Shown piece after piece: positions 36,691 to 46,175 of a DNA stretch of 64,000 nucleotides. Where the stretch lies: NCBI GenBank assembly GCA_037200125.1, contig JBBCGS010000001.1:434001-498000 (forward strand), read 5' to 3'. The translations under genes were made by a program, and so were the position numbers. The notes beneath the pieces are model-generated. The model ran no database searches and had not been told where the DNA came from. It saw only the letters and a list, made by a program, of their open reading frames with translations. Origin of the DNA: JADGHX01 sp037200125. Lineage in GTDB: Bacteria > Pseudomonadota > Gammaproteobacteria > Steroidobacterales > Steroidobacteraceae. Each line of letters begins with the position of its first letter. The stretch's first letter is position 1.

Positions 36691-39135
36691 ATGAAGGATC
36701 TGCTTCGGGACATTGTCTTCACCCTGCGTCGCTTCGTACGTCGCCCGGGTCCGGCGCTGGCCATCATCGGCACGCTCGCGGTGGCTATCGCTGCGAACAC
36801 CGCGGTGTTCTCGGCGTTCAACAGCCTCGTGCTCGAGAAGTTGCCGTACGACACGGATGGCACGCTCGTCTCGCTCAAACAAGTCCAGAAGCTGAAGGGC
36901 ACCGACGTTCCCTTCTCGGTGAAAGAAGCGATCGATTATCGCGATCAGATTCGCGGCGTGCGGGACGTCGTCGAATATCACACGATGACGTTCACGATCC
37001 TGGGTGAAACCGAATCCACGAAGGTCCAGGTCGGCGTCGTCTCGAACAACTTCTTTTCGGTGCTCGGCGTCAAACCGCTCCTTGGCAGGGGCTTCGCGCC
37101 GGATGACGAAGTCACAGGCGCCGAACCGGTCGTCCTGTTGAGCCATGATTTCTGGATGCGCCAGTTCGCGGGCGACAAGGGCATCGTCAACCAGTCGCTG
37201 CGGATGAACGACAAATTGCATCGGGTGATCGGGGTGCTGCCCCAGTACGTGCAGTTCCCCGGACCGAACGACCTTTACATGCCGACGATCGGGTGTCCGT
37301 TCCGCTCCAGCGATCGAGCCATCAACACTCGCGAGATACGCATGGTCAATCTCCTCGGCCGGCTTGCGCCAGGCACGGGGCTCGAGGCGGGTGCGGCCGA
37401 AGTCAGCAGCGTCGCTTCACGGATTCATGAGGCAAACCCTCAGAGCTATCCGGCCGAGGCCGGCTTCGGTAGCACGCTCGTGTCCGTGCAGGAGGAGACC
37501 TCTCGGGGGGCCAGGCCCACGTTCGTGGTTCTTTTCGCCGCCACCCTGCTCGTCATGGTGCTAGCCTGTGCGAACGTCGCCAACCTTCTCGTCACGCAAC
37601 AGTTGCAGAGGCGCAAGGAACTGACGGTTCGTGTCGCCGTGGGCGCCGCGCGAGGTCGCATCGTTCGGATGCTGTTGACCGAGAGCCTTCTGCTAACCCT
37701 GGTCGGCGGCGCTCTCGGTGTGATCTTGGCCCACGCGGCACTCGGGGAGCTGGCGCAATTCGCGTCGCGCTTCTCGCAGCGTGCGACGGAGATAGCGATC
37801 GATGGTCGCGTGCTGGCCTTCGCGTTTGGCATGTCGTTGCTGGCGGGGCTGGCGGTGGGCCTACTGCCGGCCTTGTCGAGAACGAGCATCGTGACAGCGC
37901 TGCGTGAGAGCAGCGACAAGTCGACGGCGCCGGAGCATCGGCAGCGCATGCGCCGAATCCTCGTTGCGAGCCAAATCGCCATCACGTTCGTGCTGCTCGT
38001 CAGTACGGGGCTCATGACCCGAAGCATCCTCAAGTTGCAGGCTCGCGATCTCGGCTTCGAGCCCACTGACGTGTCTGTGGCCGTGCTGCAGTGGAACTGG
38101 AGCAAGTACCCGGGGCTCGACCAGCAGCACGACTTCGCGCGGCGCTTCGAGGGCGCGATGAGCAGCCTGCCGGGCGCGACCTCGGTGGCGCTCGCATCGA
38201 GCTACCCCCTCGATGGCTTGTCCGAAACCAATCCGCTCGAGCGCGTGGACCTGCACGTGCAGGGCGCGACGAACGCCGCGGGCGGTTCGGTAACCCCGGT
38301 CGTGGTCCGGCAGATCAGCGCCTCGTACTTCTCGACACTGCACGTGTCCGTGATGCAGGGGCGGGCCTTTACCCGGGACGACGATGAGCGGGCCGAACTT
38401 GTCGCGGTCGTGAATCAGAAGCTGGCGGATACCTATTGGCCCGGTGGCCAGGCGGTGGCTCAGTTCGTCTCGGTGGACGGTGGCAAGACATGGCGGCGGG
38501 TCGTGGGTGTGGTGGGTAACGAACGGCGCTACGGCCTTGCCGAAGACGTGAAGCCGCAACTGTACCTTCCAGTCGTGCAGTCCCTGACCAACATTGCGAC
38601 GCTGAACGCGCTCATCCGGACCAATGGCGCCACCGCTCAACTGGAGCAGGGGATCCGGCACGCGGTCCACGATCTGGACCCGGAGCAGGCGGTCGACAAA
38701 GTGGTGTCGCTCGATCAATTGCTGGCTAACGCCGTGTCCGCGCCACGCGTGGTGGCCATACTGCTCGGCAGTTTTGGTGGCGCGGCTTTGCTCATCACGC
38801 TGGCTGGCGTAGCGGGTGTGATCGCGTACTCCGTCAGCCTGCGCACGCGTGAAATCGGCATTCGTGTCGCGCTCGGCGCGCAGCGTTCGGAAGTCGTGTG
38901 GATGATATTGAGACAGGGCATCGTGCTGACCGCTGGCGGTCTCCTGTTCGGTTACCTCGCCTCCATCGTGGCAGGGAATCTGCTCGCGGCGAGTCTGTAT
39001 CAGGTCGGCAGGTTCGATCTCGTCACGCTGTTGGGCGTCACGGTGGTTGTGGCGGCCGCGGCGATCATTGCGGCTTGGATCCCGGCCAGAATGGCGAGCA
39101 GCGTCAACCCGCAGATCGCAATCAGAGCTCTATAG
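36691..39135 (+). CDS. MacB-like ABC permease (ADOP family)
   Basis: This 814-residue protein has an N-terminal membrane helix (GPALAIIGTLAVAIAANTAV) with a MacB periplasmic core domain of about 220 residues. Two FtsX units follow: FVVLFAATLLVMVLACANV with LTVRVAVGAARG, and VVAILLGSFGGAALLITLAG with IGIRVALGAQRSEV. The double-FtsX layout is that of ADOP permeases. It probably moves the cluster product, or its peptide-like intermediates, outward with the adaptor and ATPase encoded just upstream. Its stop is 16 bases before the next gene. Confidence 0.9.
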   Translation: MKDLLRDIVFTLRRFVRRPGPALAIIGTLAVAIAANTAVFSAFNSLVLEKLPYDTDGTLVSLKQVQKLKGTDVPFSVKEAIDYRDQIRGVRDVVEYHTMTFTILGETESTKVQVGVVSNNFFSVLGVKPLLGRGFAPDDEVTGAEPVVLLSHDFWMRQFAGDKGIVNQSLRMNDKLHRVIGVLPQYVQFPGPNDLYMPTIGCPFRSSDRAINTREIRMVNLLGRLAPGTGLEAGAAEVSSVASRIHEANPQSYPAEAGFGSTLVSVQEETSRGARPTFVVLFAATLLVMVLACANVANLLVTQQLQRRKELTVRVAVGAARGRIVRMLLTESLLLTLVGGALGVILAHAALGELAQFASRFSQRATEIAIDGRVLAFAFGMSLLAGLAVGLLPALSRTSIVTALRESSDKSTAPEHRQRMRRILVASQIAITFVLLVSTGLMTRSILKLQARDLGFEPTDVSVAVLQWNWSKYPGLDQQHDFARRFEGAMSSLPGATSVALASSYPLDGLSETNPLERVDLHVQGATNAAGGSVTPVVVRQISASYFSTLHVSVMQGRAFTRDDDERAELVAVVNQKLADTYWPGGQAVAQFVSVDGGKTWRRVVGVVGNERRYGLAEDVKPQLYLPVVQSLTNIATLNALIRTNGATAQLEQGIRHAVHDLDPEQAVDKVVSLDQLLANAVSAPRVVAILLGSFGGAALLITLAGVAGVIAYSVSLRTREIGIRVALGAQRSEVVWMILRQGIVLTAGGLLFGYLASIVAGNLLAASLYQVGRFDLVTLLGVTVVVAAAAIIAAWIPARMASSVNPQIAIRAL

Positions 39136-39151
39136 GCCGGGTGGGACAGGG

Positions 39152-40039
39152 ATGCCTTCCGTCAGCGACCGCGAGCCCATCTATCTGCGCGAATACCGGG
39201 CCTTCGAGCTGATCCCGGTCATCGCGCGCGATGGCTTCGCACTGAGAGTGTGGGAAAGCGGGCCTGCCGCGGCTCCCCGTGTCGTCATCGTCAACCCGAT
39301 CGGCGTGCCGCTCGTGATCGGGGCACGGCTCGCGCGTGAGCTCGCGGAATCGCATCGGGTGATCTGCTTCGAGCAGCGGGGCTACCTGGCCTATCCGGGT
39401 GAATTCGAGACGCGGCCGCACGATTTCAGTGTGTTCGTTTCCGATCTGGTCCACGTGGTGTCGCAGCGTGCCGATTCATCCTGCACGCTCATTGGCATCT
39501 GCACGGGCGCCGCGCAGGCGGTGCGCGCGATTGCGGGCGGAGCGTTGTCCGTCGCGAACCTCGTGCTGGTGAGCCCGCTCGTGCGGCTCTCGGAAGGCTA
39601 TTCACCGAGTCTCTTCGATCGCGGCATGGTGCCGTACCTGAACGCCATCGCGAAGGGCGACGAGAAGATTGCCGGTGAGATGCTGGCGATGCGCGCCGCG
39701 AGCCGTCAGCAGATCCGCGTTCCGCCGCCCTCGGACGATGAAATCATGGTCGACGCGGCGGACACGGCGAGCCTCGATACGCTCGCATCGCTCTCCCGCT
39801 ATGCGAGGACTGTGCGCGACTTCGCGGCTGAGCGGTTCGACGAAGACCTGCGCAAGGTGGCGCAACCGGTGCTGGTGGTCTGCGCGGAAGATGACAAGAC
39901 GGTTTCCATCAATTCAGTTCGCACGCTGTGTGCGCTGCTGCCCGCGGCAGAGCTGAAAGTCCTGGCGAAAGGCGGGCACTACCTTCTCTACGTGAGTGAC
40001 GAGGCGCGGCAGCTCATTCGAGGGTGGCTTCCGGCTTGA
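39152..40039 (+). CDS. Alpha/beta hydrolase with Cys nucleophile
   Basis: This 295-residue protein, start ATG 39152, is an alpha/beta hydrolase. Motifs: oxyanion segment VVIVNPIGVPLVIG, nucleophile elbow LIGICTGAAQAV, where the usual Ser is Cys (GxCxG), acid loop VVCAEDDKTVSI and His in AKGGHYLLYV. Cys thioesterases of this type can act on thioester-bound chains and can release lactones or other activated products. It is in the same operon direction as the transporter genes. A close paralogue is encoded at 43085-43987, with GICSGA. Function by inference: product release or carrier editing. Confidence 0.78.
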   Translation: MPSVSDREPIYLREYRAFELIPVIARDGFALRVWESGPAAAPRVVIVNPIGVPLVIGARLARELAESHRVICFEQRGYLAYPGEFETRPHDFSVFVSDLVHVVSQRADSSCTLIGICTGAAQAVRAIAGGALSVANLVLVSPLVRLSEGYSPSLFDRGMVPYLNAIAKGDEKIAGEMLAMRAASRQQIRVPPPSDDEIMVDAADTASLDTLASLSRYARTVRDFAAERFDEDLRKVAQPVLVVCAEDDKTVSINSVRTLCALLPAAELKVLAKGGHYLLYVSDEARQLIRGWLPA

Positions 40040-40586
40040 GCCGGCAGGCAGCGGCGGCGCGAGCCTTGAGATCGCTCACCGTCTGCATCATGAAATGCCC
40101 GGCGCGACTCTCGCCGTTCACGCGAGCGTAATCCCGGAGCGTGCCGTAGATCTCGAATCCGAAGCGTTCCCAGACTCGATGCGCCGGCGTCTGCGCTCGC
40201 ACGTCGAGCGTGATGAGTTCGGCGCCGTCGCGCTCGCACTGACAGCCGATCTCGTACAGGGAGGCAGAGAGCACCGCGGTCCCTCGGTAACGATGCGCGA
40301 TCATGCCTTTTGCGAGATCGACGATGTGAGCGTTGTTCGGGTTCAGGTTGCGCCTGAGCGTGCACAGAGCGATGACGTCACCGTCCCGCCGCACCACGAG
40401 CAGCCGGCATTTGCCCGCGCGCAGGCTGCCACGCAGCTCGGCAATGTAGTGGGCGGCCTCGACGTCTGTGATCGCCTGGCCAAATCCGATGATCGGGTCT
40501 GAAGCGGTCGTTTCGCGCATCAACTGCACGATCGCGCGTTCCAGGTCCGCGTCGATGTGCTCCGGCCAGGTGAACTCGGTTCTCAA
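40014..40586 (-). CDS. GNAT acetyltransferase
   Basis: This ~190-residue protein has a GNAT fold pattern. It shows the strand-turn HRYRGTAVLSASLYEIG (acetyl-CoA pyrophosphate loop), the downstream AELITLDVRAQTPAHRVWE (AHRVWERFGFE with F-GF being the terminal GNAT motif) and the beginning DPIIGFGQAITDVEAAHY. It begins at TTG 40586, whose TTGA overlaps the stop of the PLP enzyme gene, so the two are translationally coupled. The tail overlaps the end of the alpha/beta hydrolase gene by 26 bases. It may acetylate an amine formed by the PLP enzyme. Confidence 0.78.
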   Translation of the reverse strand: MRTEFTWPEHIDADLERAIVQLMRETTASDPIIGFGQAITDVEAAHYIAELRGSLRAGKCRLLVVRRDGDVIALCTLRRNLNPNNAHIVDLAKGMIAHRYRGTAVLSASLYEIGCQCERDGAELITLDVRAQTPAHRVWERFGFEIYGTLRDYARVNGESRAGHFMMQTVSDLKARAAAACRLKPEATLE

Positions 40587-41587
40587 CCTGCGGTGACCTC
40601 GGCGTAGGGTTCTGTCTCCTCTGCAACGAGTGCGCTCAGCCCTTGGCTCTGCAACCACTGGTCGTCATAGATCGTTTCCAGATACTTAAGCCCGTTGTCC
40701 GGCAGGATCACGACGATATTGCACGGGCCAGTGCATTTGGCTGAGCACACCCGCGCCGCGTGCACCACCGAACCCGATGACCCGCCTAGCAGCAGCCCTT
40801 CTTCACGAGCAAGTCGGCGACAGGTGGAGAAGGCATCGGCATCGGACACCTTGATGACTTCATCCACGTAGTCGGTGAGGATGTTGCCAGGCCGAAAGCT
40901 CAGGCCCGACCCGTTCTGCAGATAGGGTTTGTACTCGCCACCGAACACGACCGAGCCCGCCGGCTCGACACCGATGACGCGCATGTCGGGGTTGCGGCTC
41001 TTCAGGTACCGGGCCGTGCCGCTGAGATGGCTGCCGGTGCTGGCGCTGCCGATCAGCACGTCGACCATGCCGGCGGTCTGCTCGTAGATCTCCGGGCCGG
41101 TGGTGGTGAAGTGCGCATCGATCGCGGCTGGATTGTTGTACTGGTCCAGGTTGATGCAATTCGGCATTTCGGCCGCAATAGCGCGCGCGAGCGCGATGCG
41201 CTTCTTCTGGTAGCTGCCGGTCTCGTCGGGCTGGCTGACGATGCGCACGGTCCCGCCGAACGCTTTCACGAGCGCGATGTTGCCTTTAGGCGTCTTGGGA
41301 TCAAGGATGCAGATGAAGTTCAGCTTGCGGATGGCACAGAGCATCGCGAGCGCATGCCCCATGTTGCCGGACGTGGATTCGACGATGGTCCAGCCTTCCG
41401 TGAGCCCATGATCGAGGGTCGCCTGCGCGAGCAATTGCCGCGCGCTGCGATCTTTCACGCTGCTCGCCGGATTCAGTGCCTCGAGCTTGCCGTAAGCATG
41501 GATGCCACGCCGCGCATCGCTCGCGCTGTTGATCCGCAGTAACGGCGTATTGCCAATGAGGTCTTCGAGAGTCCTGACTCGCATCAT
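40583..41587 (-). CDS. PLP-dependent SbnA/cysteine-synthase-like enzyme
   Basis: This 334-residue fold-type II protein contains the active Lys in ASSVKDRSA (residue ~43), the STSGNMGHALA segment (about 75), and the phosphate-binding loop GSASTGSHLSGTA (about 170). The C-terminal GGSSGSVVHAA completes the PLP pocket. It resembles SbnA (which makes N-(1-amino-1-carboxy-2-ethyl)-glutamate, on the route to 2,3-diaminopropionate) and cysteine synthases. I chose the ATG at 41587; an upstream start at 41707 lacks a ribosome site. It would supply an unusual amino acid to the cluster. No SbnB partner is in the window. Confidence 0.82.
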   Translation of the reverse strand: MMRVRTLEDLIGNTPLLRINSASDARRGIHAYGKLEALNPASSVKDRSARQLLAQATLDHGLTEGWTIVESTSGNMGHALAMLCAIRKLNFICILDPKTPKGNIALVKAFGGTVRIVSQPDETGSYQKKRIALARAIAAEMPNCINLDQYNNPAAIDAHFTTTGPEIYEQTAGMVDVLIGSASTGSHLSGTARYLKSRNPDMRVIGVEPAGSVVFGGEYKPYLQNGSGLSFRPGNILTDYVDEVIKVSDADAFSTCRRLAREEGLLLGGSSGSVVHAARVCSAKCTGPCNIVVILPDNGLKYLETIYDDQWLQSQGLSALVAEETEPYAEVTAG

Positions 41588-41798
41588 GCCCTTCCTGTGT
41601 TCTTCGCGGGAGCTTACGTGCGCATCAGCGCAGTAGAACCTGTCCCTTCGGTCAGGCGCCCTTGCCCGCGTGCAACCGTCAGTCGCATTGACCCGGAATG
41701 GGAGCACGCCTACCTTCTGTGAGCAGACATGGCAGTCACTTGCAGCGAGAAATCCGCTAAGCGACTGACTTTCGACCCTTCACGTGCAGGATGCCCCC

Positions 41799-42074
41799 AT
41801 GCCGGAACAGGCCACCGTCGCCTCGATGCAGCGACTCATCGCGCAGGTGCGCGAACAGAGTCCCTCGCAGATCGTCGTCGATCGGGATACCCGTTTCGTG
41901 ACGGATCTCGGCCTCGCCTCGCTCGAGCTCATCGCGCTGGTCTTCCTCTGCGAACAGACATTCGCCGTGCAGCTCGTGAGCCAGCCCGGGCTTCTCGCGC
42001 GCCTGCACACGATCGGTGTTGCGATCGATGCAATCGGCGACCTGCAACGCGCGGCGGAGCCGGCCCACGCATAG
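41799..42074 (+). CDS. Second free-standing carrier protein (ACP-like)
   Basis: This ~91-residue four-helix protein has the helix-2 signature FVTDLGLASLELIALVF. In most carrier proteins the motif is DSL; here the residue before the Ser is Ala, while Ser and Leu are kept, so phosphopantetheinylation remains possible. It starts at ATG 41799 (AGGAT upstream) and is divergent from the PLP gene. It is followed 13 bases later by the amidohydrolase gene. With the carrier protein at 29854 it gives two carriers without a module body. Confidence 0.75.
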   Translation: MPEQATVASMQRLIAQVREQSPSQIVVDRDTRFVTDLGLASLELIALVFLCEQTFAVQLVSQPGLLARLHTIGVAIDAIGDLQRAAEPAHA

Positions 42075-42086
42075 GACGGAGCAACC

Positions 42087-43064
42087 ATGCGCATCGTAGA
42101 TGGCCACGCTCACGTGGGCTCGATGAGGTTTATCCCAGAGCAGTTCGTGGAGGGGGTCGCCAGAAACCTGTTCGCCGCGCAGGCCGGCGCTTCCGGCAGG
42201 CTGCATCCGACGCTCGCGCAGATTCGCTCACTGCTTCTCTCGCAACATCAGGATCACAACGCGGATCAACTCGTCGCCGCCATGGACGAGGCCGGTGTGG
42301 CGATGACGGTGCTGCTGCTTCCGGACTTCAGTCATGCGCTGGCTTGCCCGGCGAGCCTCGACTCCATGGCGGAGGAGCACTCGCGCATTCGTGCCCGGCA
42401 CCCCGGACGGTTCTATGTGTTCCAGGGAATCGACCCGCGCGGCGGCAAAGCGGCGCTGGATCTCTTCCAGCACACCATCACCGACTACGATTTCAACGGG
42501 CTGAAGCTGTACCCGCCGTGTGGCTACTCGCCGAGCGACGAGCGTCTCTATCCCTTCTACGAGTTCTGTCGCGAGCGCAGCCTGCCCGTGTTGTTGCATA
42601 CCGGGCCGACCTCGCCGGTGCTCGACTTCACCTGGTCCCATCCCTCGCGGGTGGATCAGGCCGCGCGGGACTTTCCGGAGGTGCCCTTCATCCTCGCGCA
42701 CGGCGTCGTCCATCATCGGGAGGATGCGCTCGACCTGTGCGCCTACCGCCCGAACGTATACCTCGATATCTCGGCCTTTCCCGGCATCCTGCATCCGCTC
42801 GGCTGGAGGCCGGTGCTGCACGACCTGTTCCGCGTGGGGATCAACCACAAGATCATCTTCGGCACGGACTGGCCGTTGTTCAGCATGACCTCAGGCACGA
42901 AGACATGCGTTGATCAGCTGCTGGGCGAGGGCGGTCCCCTACAAGGCGTGGGCGCTCGCGACATCGAGCTCATCATGAGTGGCAACATTGAGCGGCTGAT
43001 CCCGAAAGCCGCGCAATCGCGCGCGGCGCCCGAGCCGGTCGCGCGTCTCACGGCGATTGCCTGA
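42087..43064 (+). CDS. Amidohydrolase-2-type metal enzyme
   Basis: This 325-residue TIM-barrel amidohydrolase (amidohydrolase 2 family) has metal-binding HxH in VDGHAHVGSM (residues 7-9), GLKLYPP, LLHTGP, ILAHG and FGTDWP (the Asp acid-base). These enzymes hydrolyse or decarboxylate small cyclic or aromatic acids. It lies in the ACP-hydrolase-LuxR operon, so it may trim a product or precursor. Start ATG 42087, 13 bases after the carrier-protein stop. Confidence 0.85.
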   Translation: MRIVDGHAHVGSMRFIPEQFVEGVARNLFAAQAGASGRLHPTLAQIRSLLLSQHQDHNADQLVAAMDEAGVAMTVLLLPDFSHALACPASLDSMAEEHSRIRARHPGRFYVFQGIDPRGGKAALDLFQHTITDYDFNGLKLYPPCGYSPSDERLYPFYEFCRERSLPVLLHTGPTSPVLDFTWSHPSRVDQAARDFPEVPFILAHGVVHHREDALDLCAYRPNVYLDISAFPGILHPLGWRPVLHDLFRVGINHKIIFGTDWPLFSMTSGTKTCVDQLLGEGGPLQGVGARDIELIMSGNIERLIPKAAQSRAAPEPVARLTAIA

Positions 43065-43084
43065 GCGGCTGCCCTTCGCCCGCC

Positions 43085-43987
43085 ATGAGCGACGCATTGC
43101 TCGCCCAGGTCAGCACCGCCTGCCGCGATTTCGAGCAGTTCGAGATCCCGACGCGCGATGGCTCGCGGCTGACTGCCTGGGAAATTGGGCCGCCCGGGGC
43201 GCCGAGCGTCGCGGTCGTCAATCCGGTGGGAGTGCCTATCCTCATCTCGTCGAGGCTGTGCCGGGCGCTAGGCGAGCGCTATCGCGTCACTTGCTGGGAA
43301 CAGCGCGGCTACAGCATGAGCGCTGCGCAGTTTCACTCGACGCCTCACTACTACGGCTCTTTCGCGAACGACGTGGCGGACGTCGTGGCCGCAAGGCATC
43401 GCGGCAAGCTCGCGGGATTGGTGGGTATCTGTTCGGGCGCCGCCCTGGCCATCACAGCCGCGTCCCGGGGCCTCGTTCGCTCTTCTTCGGTGATTCTGGT
43501 GTGTCCTGTCGCGCGGTTTCGCGACGGCTATGTGCCGAGCATCTTTGACTCGGCATTCATTCCGTACATGCGCATGATCAGCGCCGGCAACCAGCCGTTG
43601 GCGCGTGAGCTGCTCGATATGAGAGCCGCCTATGCGAGGGAGCCAAGGGCCGCGGTTCTGGGGGTGGACCAGCAACTCATCGAGACGGCCGACACGATCA
43701 GCCTGAAATCGCTCGATGGCCTGCTCGTCTACGCCAGGACCATCCAGACATTCGCCGACGAGATGCTGGATGAGGACATCGCCGGACTTCGCCAGAAAAC
43801 GTTCGTGTTCGGCGCCACCGACGACCGAACGGTTTCCATCCACTCCATTCGCAAACTGTGCCGGCGCCTGCCGGACGCATGGCTTTACGAATACGCAACC
43901 GGCGGGCACCACTCGGTGTTCAGCAACGCGGAGATGCGCGAGAAGATCTGCGAGGTGATCGATACGCGTCCGCGCGGAGGCCCGTGA
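43085..43987 (+). CDS. Second alpha/beta hydrolase with Cys nucleophile
   Basis: This 300-residue protein, paralogous to the one at 39152-40039, shows the same VAVVNPVGVPILIS opening. Its elbow is LVGICSGAALAI (GxCxG), the acid loop FGATDDRTVSIHS and His in TGGHHSVFS. A Cys-Asp-His triad is likely. It starts at ATG 43085, 20 bases after the amidohydrolase stop, and its stop overlaps the LuxR start. Two Cys hydrolases in one cluster suggest two separate thioester steps, or release and editing. Confidence 0.78.
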   Translation: MSDALLAQVSTACRDFEQFEIPTRDGSRLTAWEIGPPGAPSVAVVNPVGVPILISSRLCRALGERYRVTCWEQRGYSMSAAQFHSTPHYYGSFANDVADVVAARHRGKLAGLVGICSGAALAITAASRGLVRSSSVILVCPVARFRDGYVPSIFDSAFIPYMRMISAGNQPLARELLDMRAAYAREPRAAVLGVDQQLIETADTISLKSLDGLLVYARTIQTFADEMLDEDIAGLRQKTFVFGATDDRTVSIHSIRKLCRRLPDAWLYEYATGGHHSVFSNAEMREKICEVIDTRPRGGP

Positions 43988-44676
43988 TGGAAGGCCTCGC
44001 CGCTTCCCCAGCGGAACTGCACGCGTTGCTCGAGATCACCAGCGCCCTCACTGTTGATTCGGAGGATACGCGAGCGCTCGACGGCATCCTCTGGAAGATC
44101 CGTGCGCTGCTGCCGTTCGAGCGCTGCAGGCTGATGCACGAAACGACCGCGTCGATTTTCGAGTGCACCGTTCCAGATGGGCCGAAGATTCGGCGCTCAT
44201 CGAGCCTGAGCGACTATCTCGAATCCTTCGAACGCACCGAGACATTCCAGAACGCTTTCTTCTGGCGAAAGTCGCAAGACGGTGTCCCGTGCCACGGCGT
44301 GGCGGGGCTCGTGCAATCCGACAGAGAGCCGGAAAGGGCCAGCGCGACGCTGATTGAGCTGCATTTTCAGCGCGAGGACCTGCCGCCGAGCAGTCTCTTT
44401 TTCGTGAACATCGTGGTCTTCTACCTGCACGTGTGTCTGGTGCGGCGAGCCGGATGCGCGCTCGGGAGGGAGCCGCAGCCCGATCTCACGGTCAAGGAAA
44501 GGGACGTGCTGCAGTGGATCGCCAGCGGCAAGACGTCCTGGGAAGTGGGCCGGATTCTCTCGATCTCCGAGCGCACGGTTAAGTTTCACCTGCGAAACAT
44601 CTACGCCAAGCTGGATGTGGCCAACCGCGTGCAGGCGGCGGCGAAGGCGAACCGGCTCAGGCTGGTGCGGCCGTGA
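43987..44676 (+). CDS. LuxR-type transcriptional regulator
   Basis: This 229-residue protein has an N-terminal ligand-binding half (about residues 1-160, GAF/autoinducer-like alpha-beta-alpha pattern) and a C-terminal LuxR helix-turn-helix (LTVKERDVLQWIASGKTSWE, ISERTVKFHLRNIYAKL). No response-regulator Asp is seen, so it is a LuxR solo. It starts at ATG 43987, overlapping the hydrolase stop. It is probably the cluster's regulator, activating the operon or responding to a diffusible signal; there is no LuxI in the window. Confidence 0.85.
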   Translation: MEGLAASPAELHALLEITSALTVDSEDTRALDGILWKIRALLPFERCRLMHETTASIFECTVPDGPKIRRSSSLSDYLESFERTETFQNAFFWRKSQDGVPCHGVAGLVQSDREPERASATLIELHFQREDLPPSSLFFVNIVVFYLHVCLVRRAGCALGREPQPDLTVKERDVLQWIASGKTSWEVGRILSISERTVKFHLRNIYAKLDVANRVQAAAKANRLRLVRP

Positions 44677-46171
44677 GAAGGGCGGCGCGAATGGCGTTGC
44701 GATTGAGCTTCAGGTTCTTGGTGCGCAGGCCGTTGTCGACCGTGAAGTCCTGCTCCGTGAAGACGAGCTCCGTGACCCGCTGACAGGCCGGCAGGCCGGA
44801 ATTGACCCGCTCGATGTGGCGACGAATGTCGGTCGTGGTCTCGTCGTCCCGACGGGCAACGACCAGGATCGCCGTCATGCCGGAGTTGCGGTCCGACGAA
44901 GTCACGAGCGCCGCCTTGATTCGGGCGTGATCCTGAATCAACGCCTCGATCGGCTCCGGGTGAAACTTCTCGCCGGAGCGCGCAATGATGGCGTCTTTCT
45001 TTCGACCCGTGATGGTGAGGAAGCCTTGCTCGTCGAAACGCGCAATGTCCCCCGTCGCGACGGAATGCGGGCCTATGAACGTGGCGCGACTGTCTTCTTC
45101 CGGTGCTTCGAAGTAGCCGTGAGACAGCAGGGCGGTGCGGGTAACGATCGCTTCGCCGTCCGGCGCGAGACTGACCGTGCCGGGCTCGGCGGGTCTGCCG
45201 ACGGTGCCAACCTTCAGTGAGCCCGGCTTGTTCCATGCAACCATTCCCGGCTTCCGTTATTCCGAACGCCTCGTACAGTGGCAGTCCGCGGTCCCAGAAG
45301 AAATCCAACGTCCGACGCGTGATCGGCGCCATGCCTGTCACGAGATAACGAATGTTGCCGCCGAGGAGGTCTTTCACGCGCGCCGCGACGGTCGCCGGAT
45401 TTGTATCCCCCGCACTGAGCGATAGCGCGACCCCCCGCAAGGTTTCGTAGAAGAGCGGCGGCGCGATGCTGAATGTGGGCTTGTGCTCGCGGAAGCTGCC
45501 AAAGACCTGCGTGTAGGGCGAGCAAACGAAGTCGATGCCGTGATGCAGGCAGAAGTAGTACGTCATTCTCTGCTGATAGTTCGAGAACGGCAGGAAGGTC
45601 AGGAAGCGCTCCGAACCGTGCACGCCAAATGCATCCGCATACAAGTCGATCAGGTGCTCGGTGCCCGCGGTGCTGACGATGAGTCCCTTCAGCCGGCCCG
45701 AAGTGCCGGAGCTGAAAACGAGCGAATGTGTGCCTGCGGGCGGCGCCGTGGCAGCAATGCTGCGCGCTTGCGTCCCGCTCGGGAAGTCCGAGGCGTGGAG
45801 GTTCACGATGTGCGCAGCTTCGAGCGAGGCGGCCTCCGTGAGCGCGGGGTCCGCCGCGAGCAGGCTGATGGAATACCGATCCGCAAGCTCTGCGAGCGGT
45901 TCTTTCTGATCCGGCGTGAAAGCTACGCTGATGCAGCCCAGGGCCGTGATCGCAAGATCCCATTGCATCCAGGCGTAGCAATTTGGCGCGCGAAGGCCGA
46001 TTCGCATGCCCGGCTGCACGCCTGCCATTTTAAGTCGTCTGATCAACGCAGAGGTGTCCTGGTGCAACTCGTCGAACGTCTTTTCGCTCGGCACGCCGGT
46101 GTCGGATACGAAAATCAATTGCGCCGTTTTTCCGGCAGACGGTCCATCAGACTCTGCAGCCGAACGCCCAT
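44657..46171 (-). pseudogene. Adenylate-forming (ANL) acyl/amino-acid ligase with two frameshifts
   Basis: Reading the three frames together gives about 504 residues. ATG 46171 opens MGVRLQSLMDRLPEK. After a run of five T (46127-46131 on plus) a missing base shifts into KTAQLIFVSDTG. The core has LVFSSGTSGRLKG (P-loop), FGITEAG, and after a second shift near 45243-45248 (GGGAATGG) MVAWNKPGSLKVGTVGRP, ATGDIARFDEQGFLTI, GRKKDAII and the C-terminal Lys near LRTKNLKLNRN. It would activate an acid as AMP and load the carrier protein. Both shifts occur at short homopolymers, so they may be sequencing errors rather than true inactivation. Substrate unknown. Confidence 0.75.
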
Positions 46172-46175
46172 GGAC

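Noticed and set aside
41729..42913. A 394-codon plus-strand frame across the ACP and amidohydrolase genes
   Set aside because: It is Arg/Ala-rich and overlaps two genes with recognisable motifs in another frame.
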